This document shows, piece by piece, positions 11,512-22,352 of a stretch of DNA of 64,000 bases. How positions within the stretch are numbered: position 1 is the stretch's first letter; each line of letters opens with the position of its first letter. The DNA lies in NCBI GenBank assembly GCA_963969595.1, contig OZ018411.1, forward strand, positions 1,614,501 to 1,678,500. Direction: 5' to 3'. The notes under the pieces are model-generated. The model worked only from the letters and a program-made list of their open reading frames with translations, made no database searches and was not told the origin of the DNA. Position numbers and translations under genes: made by a program. The stretch comes from Neckera pumila (lineage: Eukaryota > Streptophyta > Bryopsida > Hypnales > Neckeraceae).

Positions 11512-13664
11512 TTTGTAGAATGTCATGATTGAATTAGAATACAATTTGTTTTCCTCAATCATTGGTTGCAGGGCTAGAGACTCCTATTGGCACCAGAAAG
11601 TCCCCCTTACAAGCTAGCAAGTGATCAAGAAATATAACCCGACCCATGCATAAGCTTAGCTCATTCAAGACCGTTCTTAAACATGGTATATTTTCTCCCA
11701 TTTTTTTATAATAAAATTCTTTTATTTTGATTGCCTTTCAATTTGAAACACTTTTTTTTATCAAGCAAATATTTCTACAAAGAAACTGTGAAATCAAACC
11801 AAGAGTAGGGTGATTTAACTTTTAAGCTCAAGAGGTAACTTGATCGCTTGTTGACAAGATCCAAAACTGCAGCACTATGTGAAGTCTAATGACATTTTTG
11901 AATCAAACTAGGGAGGAGGTAACTTGTTTTGGGGGGCCAAAGGTGCCTTCTTAGCCTAAGAAAGGGATCAAAAATTGTAGCACCATGCAATATCCAAAGA
12001 AATGTCACTCTTAGGATTTTTAGAAATTTTGTTGTAGGCCTCATCACATTATTTCTCTTGCAAGGATTGAATGTTGAAGAAATGGCAGACATGCCATCAT
12101 GCAGCCTATCTAAAATAGATCCTACAAATGGTTGTAGCAATTGGGTGTTTGACATAATGATTTGTTTGCCGCCACTTGTGATGATTGCATTTGAGCCTTC
12201 ATCTACATAACAAATTATCGAACATTCTTCAATGGCAGAACATTAGGATCAGATCCATCAAAGGAAGAATTGAAGTTAAGAGGCGCTAGATGCAATGGTA
12301 ATTTGAAGAAGATCGTAAAGGCATTGAATGTCTTTTTTGGAGCATCTAATGTTGCAACATGTATTCTACACTTGCAGAATGAAGAAGTATTTGGTAGTAA
12401 TAAGCTCAAATTTGACCTCCCTATTTGTTTGGATGTTGACTCCCATTGACTGAATAAAATGAATTTTTCTTAGACAAGAGTATTGACTTCGTCTACACGC
12501 ACACCTACAAAGTTCTGTGAGGAAGCAGAGAAGGTGGCTAACTTTGAACAAGTTTTACATGTCACTACCACATTGGGGAGCAATGGTGACACTTTACAAT
12601 AGCATATTGTAAGATTGTCCCACATGTTGAATTGCAAATGTCAAGCCCAACAGCAAGGATCAAACATCACAAAAGGATGAAAAGACATTCTAGCTCCAAT
12701 ATACTATGGTAGAAAAAAATAGTATAGCGGAAATAAGGATATTATGACAATTTTTTGGTTTTGCCCATATAATATTCACCATTGTATACAAGGCTCTAAA
12801 TGCGCTTGGATAATTGACTAGCCTAAAATACTAGACAATTGGCCTATACAAATGAGGGTCTCCAAATGAAGGTCTTTGATATACACAGAAGTCTAAAAAT
12901 CTATGAATGTTTGTGATCTGAATTTGAAATAATGTTGACTAAAGTTACACATGTAGCTACAAAAGTTTCAATTTCTCTTTGAACAAATATTGCAATTATT
13001 TGATGGAATGTTCTATATAACCTTCTTTCCATCCTCATTCATTTTTCACATCTAAATCATTTTTCATCTTCACAATATATTTCCAATATCATAGGCAATA
13101 TAAAAAACAACAATCCTAATACAAGTAGTATATATCCACGGTAATAGATCCACAATAATAGGTCCACAATAATATAGGTTCTAAAATTACAAGAAACCAA
13201 AAATATTGACTATTTTTTTTGGTAACTACCCTTTTTCATGATATTAGTGAATTTTATATTATATTTTTTAAATTTGGAGCTCACTACTCACATAATCTTT
13301 GCTCACTGCTCACAGGCTCATGCTCACAGGTTCACAAACTTGCACCGTTTGTTGCCCAAGTTGTCCTATCTATCAAAAAACCAAATCTTAATGTTGATAC
13401 TATTGATGATTCTAGCTTAATGATAGGGACAATTTGCAAACAAAAATCACTAAATCAAGTTTGCATTGCTAACATTAGCAATTGATTCGCACAAAATGCT
13501 CAAAAAATATCATCAAACATGCCAAGCAATTCACTTTGTTTTAAAGATAAGCATAGGTGGGTTTTTTTACAAAAATCAAGTCAATGGACAAACACGGGTT
13601 TTATTTTGAAACAAAAAATAAGCCAAACACGGGTTTTTTAGAGAAATAGAGGGAATACAATATA
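11512..13664. other. Low-repeat intergenic stretch with possible coding relics
   Basis: One more of the palindromic TGATCACTTG modules sits at about 11565-11625. Minus strand 11886-12409 reads as protein-like but broken pieces (for example LLQPFVGSILDRLHDGMSAI) in two frames, and plus 13219-13485 is an 88-codon frame. I recognise neither. No start, splice or codon evidence makes them genes, so a decayed pseudogene is the most I would suggest. Confidence 0.35.
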
Positions 13665-13976
13665 TTAATCCCTAGTAAAGTTCTATTGTCTCCTTAAGGA
13701 ACAAATTAAAGTTTGGATAGGGTTCTATGATTTTAATTTTTGGTGGGATTTTGTAATTTTTTTGAAGATTGAAAAACATATTAGCTTTTGAAGAATACAA
13801 TTTTTATTCCAATCAATGCTTGGAGAAAATGTTATAGCACACTAAGCATAAAATGGAATTTGTCTAGAGACAAAAACTCCTTGCAAAATTTTAAAAATTT
13901 GGTTATCATAGATTGTAATGTTTTGATAGTTTTGAGTGTTTTTTGATGAAAAAGGGCTTGGAATTTTAGGGGTTGA
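13665..13976 (+). mobile_element. TTAA element, 312-bp internal-deletion derivative
   Basis: The left end TTAATCCCTAGTAAAGTTC and right end GAATTTTAGGGGTTGA are eroded versions of the family termini. Subfamily B left sequence (AGGAACAAATTAAAGTTTGG) runs directly into subfamily B right sequence, so about 600 bp of interior is missing. Confidence 0.7.
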
Positions 13977-15302
13977 TGTTTCAATTTTTAAATGAATAAA
14001 AAGAATCATACTTTGTTTAATTCTAGAAGGACCTTGAGGCCAAAAAGTGGTCGATAAAATGTTTAAGATTATTATAGAGATGAAGGATATACCTACTGGT
14101 TTAAACATTGGATTATTTTTGGCAAAAGACCTTTGTGATAGGCCTTGTCTTTTTAAGGTTAAAATGATTTAATCCTTAAAGTAACCTCTCAAATTTGAAT
14201 GTAGAGAATTTTTTTGTAATAAATTAGCAACTTTCATAGTTATAGAATTCTGCATCAAGATCCCTATCTACTAATTAACAAATCTGAGCTCACTCATTTG
14301 TATACATCTACATAGAAAAATTGAATCGGATGTATGGTCAACTTGATTTTGAAGTTATTTTAAGATAGATATCCCTTGAAAAAAAATCCTATTTTTATGA
14401 AGTGTTTAGCTAGGAACTTTATTGTGAAAAATGCCCCTCTCTTTCTCTAAAGAAAGCTTTTATGTCTTAATTTCTTTGAAGATGTCTAAAACTACATAAC
14501 TCTTACCTGAAGATTCGTTTAAATTAGAACCAATACAGCTTTCAATTTGTAAGAGGCTCTACCAATCCCATTCTATGTTGAAACATTGAACAAGTAATAG
14601 CAATTAGCTTGTGAATATCAAATCCCATGTAGTCAAAGCATTTAGTTTTGTCTTTGATTTGACAAAAACAAATGAAAAAAAATCCAAATTACATATTTAG
14701 TGTACAAGACAAGTTTTTACTATAAACTGTAATATTTTGAAATGTTTGATAGCAAACTTTAAAATTTGAATTTTTTTAAAGTTTCAAGTCAAAATTTTCA
14801 TATAGCAGTTAATTAGAATGTGTGTATCACAATCTCAAAAGTTTAGGAAATTCCACCTCAAAATTCTATGAAGAAATTCAAGGTGAAAAGTTAGGTAAAA
14901 CTTTATATCTACATTTATAAAGTTTGATCACATAACCAATCGCCATCAACCCTTATTTTGTTACCACAGGGCCAAATTGCACCAATTGAAAATCAATCTT
15001 TACTTTTCACTAGATAAAATTAGTCTTTTTTTCTCCAACCTTTTAGATTTTTTCCATTTCTAATTAATTAAACTATGGATGAAGTCACCTAATATGGATG
15101 AAAAACACATGAATATAATTAAAAACTTCTTTTTGGTTCTACAAATGGACAAATGTAGAAATGCAATGCTTCACCAAATTCTAAGTCATCACCATCATCA
15201 CTTCCTCAAACTTTAAAGAAAATTCCCAATCAAAATGATGTAAGGTGAGTACACCCAAAATTGCATTCTACCTAAAAGTGCCATCATCAATATGTGCATA
15301 TG
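13977..15302. other. AT-rich intergenic, nothing recognised
   Basis: Neither a gene nor a repeat shared with the rest of the window is apparent on either strand. Confidence 0.4.
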
Positions 15303-16210
15303 TTAACCCCTAAAGTTCCGTGACTATGTAATCACCAAAAACGCTCCAAAACTGCCATTTCTAATACAACTATCAAATTTTTGGAAAAGAACAATTTTTG
15401 ACACATGTAACCATAGGTTCTTGTAGTATGATGTATTAACAACATGTGGTAAGAATTTCAAAAAATTCCACAGTGAAGATCAAAAGATATAAGCATTCAA
15501 AGTCTCCAAAATCATTTTTTTAATCCTACGAAAAACCAGACAGCTGCACTTCACAAGCTCATTTTTCAATGAAGAATGTCCAAAATGGTGGTGCTTCTTT
15601 GAATTCAATTTCCTAAATAAGTTGGCAATATGCTTGAAATTTTTTGCATCATTTGGAATTGTACAACATATAGGAAAAAAATAGTAATTAGAAAGAAGTA
15701 GATGATGATTCAAAATACTAAATTGTTAAGAATTTATTTATCAACAGTGGAAATGTTGTAATAATCAATCTACATCCTAGGATTTCATTTTTTTCCAAAA
15801 ATATTGAAAACGGAGTCAAATAAACGATTACAATTTTTTTTATAGTAGAGAATCTATAATTGCCCTCAAACTAAAAACCCTCATAACTTTTGACTCAATG
15901 ATTGGAATGGAATGATTCAAACCTTTCCACGTATATATAATTGTAGAAAACTAGTTTCAAATTTTTATTTATGAAAAAATTATTTTTTCAGATTTGCCCA
16001 AATTGCTCGCCTGGTGAAAAAAAGTAACATATTAGGCCATAACTTCTGACTTGTATTTCCAAATGTCATGAAATTTAATGTACATGAAAGATATTCCTCG
16101 TCCCCAAGTTCTATTAAAATTCAACCCAAAATATCTAAACCTCTAGTCACAAGTACCTACCCAAAATTTCTATAATGCCAAAAAACGCATGCTAGTCCTT
16201 TAGGGGTTAA
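15303..16210 (-). mobile_element. TTAA-flanked non-autonomous element, 908 bp (subfamily A)
   Basis: Begins TTAACCCCTAAAGTTCC and ends AGTCCTTTAGGGGTTAA. It is collinear with 1879-2943 over its length (shared landmarks CCAAAATGGTGGTGCTTCTT and AACTTTTGACTCA). No coding frame above 77 codons. Confidence 0.88.
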
Positions 16211-16409
16211 AGAAACAATTTTAGAACATCATTCTACCCCAAAAACTTTGACCCTTTATAAGTTCTGCATATAGTATCTAAATGTATCATTTTTTAGGTA
16301 TATTGGAACCTCCTTTCACTTACCAACAAGACAATAATGAAAATTTGATTGGTCTAATAATAGTAATTAGGCACGGTAGCAAATAATGGATGTTTTGGTA
16401 GTATCCACC

Positions 16410-16770
16410 TTAATCCCTAAAGTCCCAAGGCCTTTTTTCCATCAAAAACCACTTAAAAAATAAAAAAAACACTTAAAGGCCTTTTTAAAAGCTTCCCATG
16501 TAGATAAAAATACAATCTATGAGAAACAAATTTTTGAAAATTTCATTTTAAATTTTTGTGAGTTTTTTCTTGTCCACCAAACTAAAACTTGGGCTTATTA
16601 TGCCACATTGTTTACTCCTAGGCAATAATTGAAATAAAAATTATACTCCCCCAAAAGCTAATTTTTCTATCTTCACAAAAAGTTTCCAAAAATCATGACA
16701 AATATTGAGATTAAAGCCTGCCCGAAATCCATTTTGTCCCTCAAGGGAACAATGAGACTTTAGAGGTTAA
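16410..16770 (-). mobile_element. TTAA element, 361-bp internal-deletion derivative
   Basis: Starts TTAATCCCTAAAGTCCCAAG and ends GAGACTTTAGAGGTTAA. Only the two ends of a reversed subfamily B copy are present (right-end AAGGCCTTTTTTCCATCAAA, then left-end TTGTCCCTCAAGGGAACAAT). Confidence 0.8.
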
Positions 16771-16823
16771 CTACAGCGGTGATATCTTCCTACTGCATTG
16801 CAATTACAACAAGTCTTTTAATT

Positions 16824-17750
16824 TTAACCCCTAAAGGACCATTGTCCCTTTGGAGGACAAATGAGATTTTGGGTAGGTACCTACGGGCTGAATTTTTGTC
16901 GTAATTTTTTGAAACTTTTTTTGGAGATAGAAAAATTGATAAGCTTCATGGGAATATAATTTTTTTCAATCAGTGCCCAGGAACAAAAGTTATGCCCAAA
17001 TAAGCTCAAAATAGGGGAGAGAGGGCAGCAAAGAATTTTGCAATTTTTATTTTTATTTTTAAAATTTTTATTTTTCCTTATAGATTATATTTTTGTCTAT
17101 TTGGAAAGCTTTGATTCATTTCATTTGGTTTTTTTATGAGAAAGTTATGGACAATCTTGTTTTTCGGGCAATTAGAGCATCTTCTTGACAAAAATAACTT
17201 GTAGGATTCATTTTGGAATGCAATTTTTACAATTTTTCAAAAAACAAAGTTCCACATGGTTTAGTTTTTGTGCTAGAACAATCTCACCATTGGGATTAGT
17301 GCATTTTAATTCCATCTAAAAGATATTAATATTTTAGATTTTCCTTCTATCTCGTACTTACTTCTACTTAACAATTTTAAGAATGAAAATTAAGTTTTCT
17401 TGAATTTCTTTTTTTTTCTTAGACTCTCAATTCAATTCTCCACTAGAAAGATTTAAAGCTCAAAACTCTGTAGTGCAAAAAATTTAAGTTAAAAATGTTC
17501 AAAGTCAAAAAATTTAATCCTGCAATGTGCTGAAAAACTTGTTTTTTTCACTTCAAACGCAGATATCTTGCAATTTGTGCAGTCAAAAATTCTGAAATTT
17601 CTTCCACACATTCTCATACTAGTTAGGTATAAGATCCTACGGTTAGATGTGCAAAAAAAACAATTTTGAATTTTTTTTACTCTTTGCTCTAGAAATGGCA
17701 GTTATGAGAGTTTTTTGGCAGAAAAAAGGCCTTGGTCCTTTAGGGGTTAA
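16824..17750 (+). mobile_element. TTAA-flanked non-autonomous element, 927 bp (subfamily B)
   Basis: Begins TTAACCCCTAAAGGACC and ends GGTCCTTTAGGGGTTAA, a perfect 17-bp inverted pair. It is collinear with 8327-9258. It ends about 370 bp downstream of the UROS stop codon. Confidence 0.9.
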
Positions 17751-18119
17751 AAACAATACTTGGAAAGTGTTGTATTGATAATCAAACTGAAAGATGAGAA
17801 AACGGAGACTCGTGGGCGATGCCATCAAGCAAAAATTTCAAAGAAAGATTCCATTAATACGCATTTTGCAGTTCTGGAATCCATCACACGGTCTACATAG
17901 GTGCTCCTGCAGCCAAGCTAAAACCCTCAGTCGCTATGATACAGTGTCGAGAAAGATGTTGTCAAAGTGTCCTCAAATATTCATGAACAGGGTCCTTGCT
18001 TCCTTGACAGCAGTGTACAAAATTGATGGACAGATGTTAAAGTCCAGAGATAAAACGCAAAAGCAGGAACTCTAAACCTTATTAACAGACAATTAAGAAA
18101 TTGTCAACGAACCAAGCAA
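17751..18119. other. Probable 3' flank/UTR of the minus-strand UROS gene
   Basis: Non-repetitive sequence between the UROS stop codon and the TTAA element. The 93-codon plus-strand frame here (17794-18075) has no family resemblance and is probably untranslated. Confidence 0.4.
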
Positions 18120-21100
18120 TTAGAGAGCATTTGCCTCCAACTTCTGAGCCTCCAGAGCTTCCATGATGCTCTCCACCCATCTGCATCCATATGAAAAAAA
18201 AAAATTTACACCATGACGTTCAACTATACAACAGTAAAGGGTAATTAACCCCTAAGCACACCCGAAGTCCATGTTCTTGAGGGTGATGTTTCGCTCACAT
18301 GAAGTCTCGTTCATTAAAAGTAATACTTGAGTATTTAAAACAACAACCATCCTCATCACCAATTTTATGTAAATGAGGAAAATGATGTTTTTGTACGTAG
18401 ATATAAGCCTTACTATGAAAAAAAGCCAAAAGGGATGCAGGATTTTTAAGGGTTGAGACTGTTGAAACAATGTCTGGTAGCAACACTTTAAGAAGCACAA
18501 AAGAAGCAAGAATGTGTGAAGTCCTTACGCACCCCTCTATTCCAGGACTCTCTGGATGATAAATTTTCTGCAAGCCTGCTTTTGAAGCAGCGTTTGCTGA
18601 TGTACTCCCGATGCATGCAGCTGCTCCATCCCAATTCCTTGGTTCTGCCACGAGTTCCATCCAGGCCCTGCATGAACACAAAACGTGGGCTATTCAACAT
18701 ATTCAAATTTTTTGGTAAAAAACACTAGTAAAAAACCCTCTAGGGAGGTGTTCAAGAAACCCTGACAATTGAAACGCTACTTACGGAATTTTCAACGGAC
18801 ACTCTTCCCGTTGCAAAAGAAGGCCATTTCTAACAAAAAAACTGGCCAATCGAATGCAACTAGAACCCTTTTGAGGTGGGCTCTCTACTATTCAAACTAT
18901 CACAGAGTACTTGCTGAATAAATTTTGTAATTAATGTATCAATATGTTGCTATTTCTTGCCCTGGCAAATGATATCATGCCCATTCCAATTGGTCAAATT
19001 TGAGAGAAATTTCTGAAAAGAACAAAGATGGAAGAAAAGCACGCACCTCACAGCTGTAGGAGACGCAAATGCAGCTACGGGTGCTATAGCAGCAGAAGCA
19101 ATGGCAGCTTCATCCAGATTCGTAACAGTTTCCTGCATGATAAACACTAGAACATCGTCAATACAGGCACTAAAACCGACGATTAGAAAGGAAACATCGT
19201 TGCAGTTAACTGCATACCACGACATGGTTCGGGGAAGAAAAGAACTGTACCGTAGAGTATGTGTTCATCCGCAACACAAGGAAACCTCGCTCCGTAAGCC
19301 CAGTTGCTGCACAACTTTAAATAATCGCTGGTGAGGATAGATCGCAACACACCTTCCCTTAATCATGGAAGAGTGATGCATTGGTACAGTGTACATGTTA
19401 TCCTTAAGGCTGTGCTAAACTCTTGTGACACAATCTGCACAAAGGAGACAGTAGTATACAGAACGCAGTGTCCTATAGGATATTCAAGGCAATGAAGTCC
19501 TATCCAAAGTATGCAGGACTCTAGCGTATTTATAAAACTCAAGGATCAATGAGATCAAACCTTCGGAACCCCCTTTTTCGTAAGCTATTTATTAGACCCT
19601 AAGCAGGGCGACTGTTCCAGTCTTATCAAAAACCCTAGAGACTTCATTCCATAGGGTGTGAGATCCATTTGGGACTTCAAAATACATCCTGAAGCATTGC
19701 GCTTGGAGGGAAGAACCCTAGAGTATGCTGGGTATGCTGGTCCAATGTAGTGCAAACTAGCCTAAACAAGTGAGGTAAATGCATAGCGTGACCATTTGCT
19801 TAAATGGTTCTATTACTAAGAAATTCTGCTTATTTCCGTATCCAGAGAGAAATTGCTGTCTAAATACGTGGCATAATTGCTCATACATACACATCAGCCA
19901 TGGTGTTGCTGCACATCATTGATTGAGCTCGAGGGATTCGATCCATACCTAAATCATCACCGGCTTTAAGGGATGCAGGATACAAGACATGGTTGTCCCC
20001 ATCACCTATTTTGGGGAGCTCACTTGCTAGAACCTTCGCAGTTGCTGTCGACACGAAGAGGAATTAGAATTCTTAGTTCTGGAAACTCTAAATCAAGCCT
20101 AATATGTACATTAACACAACATATACACAAAGGCCAACTGAATCCAACCCCAGTCTAGAAAAAATAACTGATGATCAATGAAAACCATGAAATTGCAGCA
20201 GGTAATTAAAGATGATTTTGCAAAATTCCAACAAAAATGCAAACCTTTTGAAGGAGTGAACGCAACTTCTAAAAGATCTGACCCTTCCTTCACGTTCTGG
20301 AAGAGCTCACCCGTGCCAGAACCAACAACAGCAATGCGTACTTTCGGACACCCTGCTTCCCTGCTCAAGACCTTGGCAGAAGTTAGAACTTCTCCAGAGG
20401 ACCCGCTGTGCAGACCTTGTGTTCTATTAGGTATTGAAGACGACGACGTCCTATTTTAGAGGCCCCGAAAGTAGGTATAAAGGAGGGATCTTCCAAGAAG
20501 AATAGGTTAGGGTTACGAAAACCCAACCTCCACGCTTGCAGAAAAACCGTAGCTGCTTCTGGTGAGGTTACAATGATCCACTCAAATTTCACCTCTGCAA
20601 CAACATTGAGCCCTTCCATCAAATTGCTAACGTGAAGCAGAAATGTTCTCTTAAGGACTCTGGAACATTTTGTAACTGGAAGAAATGCTTTAGGCGAGCG
20701 CTGAACAAACGAGCACAACTATTCTTTCGTTGACGGGAATTGAGTGAACAAAAAATGCTGAAGTACCACGAAGGGTTTGAACAAGCTGAGGTAGATCTGG
20801 TCCATCCCTATGCTCAATTAAAGGCAGCTCTAAACATTGAATCCCCCGCTTTTCCTGCACTAGTCCAACAACAATGACATCAACTACTTTCCGCTCAAAG
20901 CAAATCCATTACAACCATCCCACACAGTCCAAGTTTTAAACAGCTGAGCAAATTCAAAATTGTGTTAAATCATATGAGTTTTTTACAACTATTCACAATT
21001 GAGTCACAAGAAAATGTAACACGAATCATGTATATCTTGCGATTTATGACGAATTTAGTGATCAACATCCAAAATTTCGATAAAAACAAGTGCTTCCCCT

Positions 21101-21765
21101 TCACCGCACAAAGCTTATTGTCACTTGCATGAAGAGTAATAGAGGTGGTCATACAATAAGTTTCTTGTAATTCTACAATCGACGACTGTGGATACAGTGC
21201 AACCAACTTTCTTAGATAATGAACAAAAATTCATCCAAACTTTCTGCTAGGAGTAACATGAAGTATGCAGTCAATGCCTTGGGGTAGACAGTCCATGAGG
21301 AAGGTCAAGGAACGCACCAAAGCCTTCATCAGTTTTCCGTTCTTTCCATGCTCTCTCGTCACCACAACCCTCGCACTCGCACTAACCTGTCATCATACGT
21401 CCCATTTCATTAAAAAAATCACTCCCACAGCGGAGAAACATCAAATTGTATAGCGATTTAACAATGTGCAATCTAAACCCTAAAAAGCTGCAACACCAGG
21501 GCATCCCAATAACTGAATCCCACACCTTCCAAGCGCAGCGCTTGAAATTAACGTCATAGCCCAATTACAGCATTCAAAACACAAAATGAGCCCTTAATAA
21601 TTGAGATCAAGGCTCTCTCACCTCGGCCACAAACGCACCGCGCACAGCATTTGTGCTTCGCAATGTCACGAAGCTTTTCGCCACCGCATTGCCAAAGAAG
21701 CACGACGCAATTGACGATGGCCCAGTGGCACCAATTGTCCCTGTCTTACCTACAACGAACGCCAT
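18120..21765 (-). CDS. UROS: Uroporphyrinogen-III synthase, plastid-targeted, 10 exons
   Basis: Cyclises hydroxymethylbilane to uroporphyrinogen III with inversion of ring D, in the tetrapyrrole (heme/chlorophyll) pathway; in plants this happens in the plastid. Exons, 5' to 3': 21622-21765, 21318-21386, 20767-20854, 20528-20594, 20245-20360, 19949-20044, 19251-19306, 19047-19132, 18533-18667, 18120-18180. The phases join to 305 residues plus TAA. Family blocks in order: VVVTREHGKNGKLMKAL (~55-71), FEWIIVTSPEAA (~104-115), RIAVVGSGTGELF (~131), VAFTPSKATAKVLASELP, LYPASLKAG (~182), NTYST (208-212), FASPTAVRAW (~234-243), ACIGSTSANAA (~258), YHPESPGIEGWVESIMEAL at the C-terminus. They align collinearly with plant UROS as I know it. 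The first ~48 residues are Ala/Ser/Thr-rich with few acids, like a transit peptide; the frame stays open to an earlier ATG at 21888, so the start is uncertain. All introns are GT-AG, though the exon 4 donor (GTTGGG) is weak. The last intron holds a TTAA element. Confidence 0.95.
18245..18456 (-). mobile_element. Short TTAA element (212 bp, subfamily F) inside the last UROS intron
   Basis: Left end TTAACCCCTAAGCACACCC, right end TTTTTAAGGGTTGA. Its reverse complement aligns along its length with 46910-47138 (both have ACTCAAGTATTAC- or ATTCAAGTATTAC-like and GTACARAAAYATCATTT landmarks). It lies wholly within the intron between exons 9 and 10 (18181-18532). Confidence 0.7.
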
Positions 21766-22352
21766 AGCTAAAAAACTCGCTGCAACACCCCACAAATTCT
21801 CCAAAACAAAGTCCCTTAGCAAGCTTTTAGCAAATATAGGAAGCAGGCACCGATTGCAGTGATAATTATGTGGATAAAAGGCGAGCAACTTCGGGGTCGT
21901 GTTGACAATTTATAGGTCTGTTCACACTGACACCCAAGAATCTGCTCATGAAATTCTCCACCATTGGATCTCGGATCTCACCGCTGCCATGGTTCCACGT
22001 ATGTCGCAGATGAGGCTCAGATCAGTGGACAAGCCCTCTTGATACTCTCAGATTCCGAGACCCCAAATCTTTCACGTAGAATCCATTTTGAACCCATTTT
22101 GAACTTCATGGTGACTTATGTTTCTGCTTACAGTGTAGCCAGAATTGCACCTGTGAATTTGCTGCAGTCGCACTCTGAGTGTTTGCTCGTGTGTTTGGTT
22201 TGGAATTTCCTAAAATTTGAGGCAGGGGTAGTTGATTGAATTTTTTTTATCTGGAAGCCAAGAATTGAACTCTCTGAGCCGGGGAAGCTTTTTTTTCAAT
22301 CCATGCGGTGGTTGTGAGCCTGGTATTCCTAGTGGCAGGATTGCTGTGAAGG
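21766..22352. promoter_or_regulatory. Shared 5' region between divergent UROS and SPP-like genes
   Basis: About 590 bp separate the two proposed start codons, which point away from each other. The segment is free of the window's repeat families. It probably holds both 5' UTRs and a bidirectional promoter. I see no certain TATA box or named motif. If UROS starts at the upstream ATG (21888), the gap shrinks to about 460 bp. Confidence 0.55.

Noticed and set aside
11886..12409. Minus-strand frames as an intact gene
   Set aside because: Protein-like stretches are split between frames by stops, with no convincing splice sites. At best a decayed relic.
18295..18681. 128-codon minus-strand frame as a separate protein
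   Set aside because: Its first part is UROS exon 9; the rest reads through the donor site into the intron and the TTAA element.
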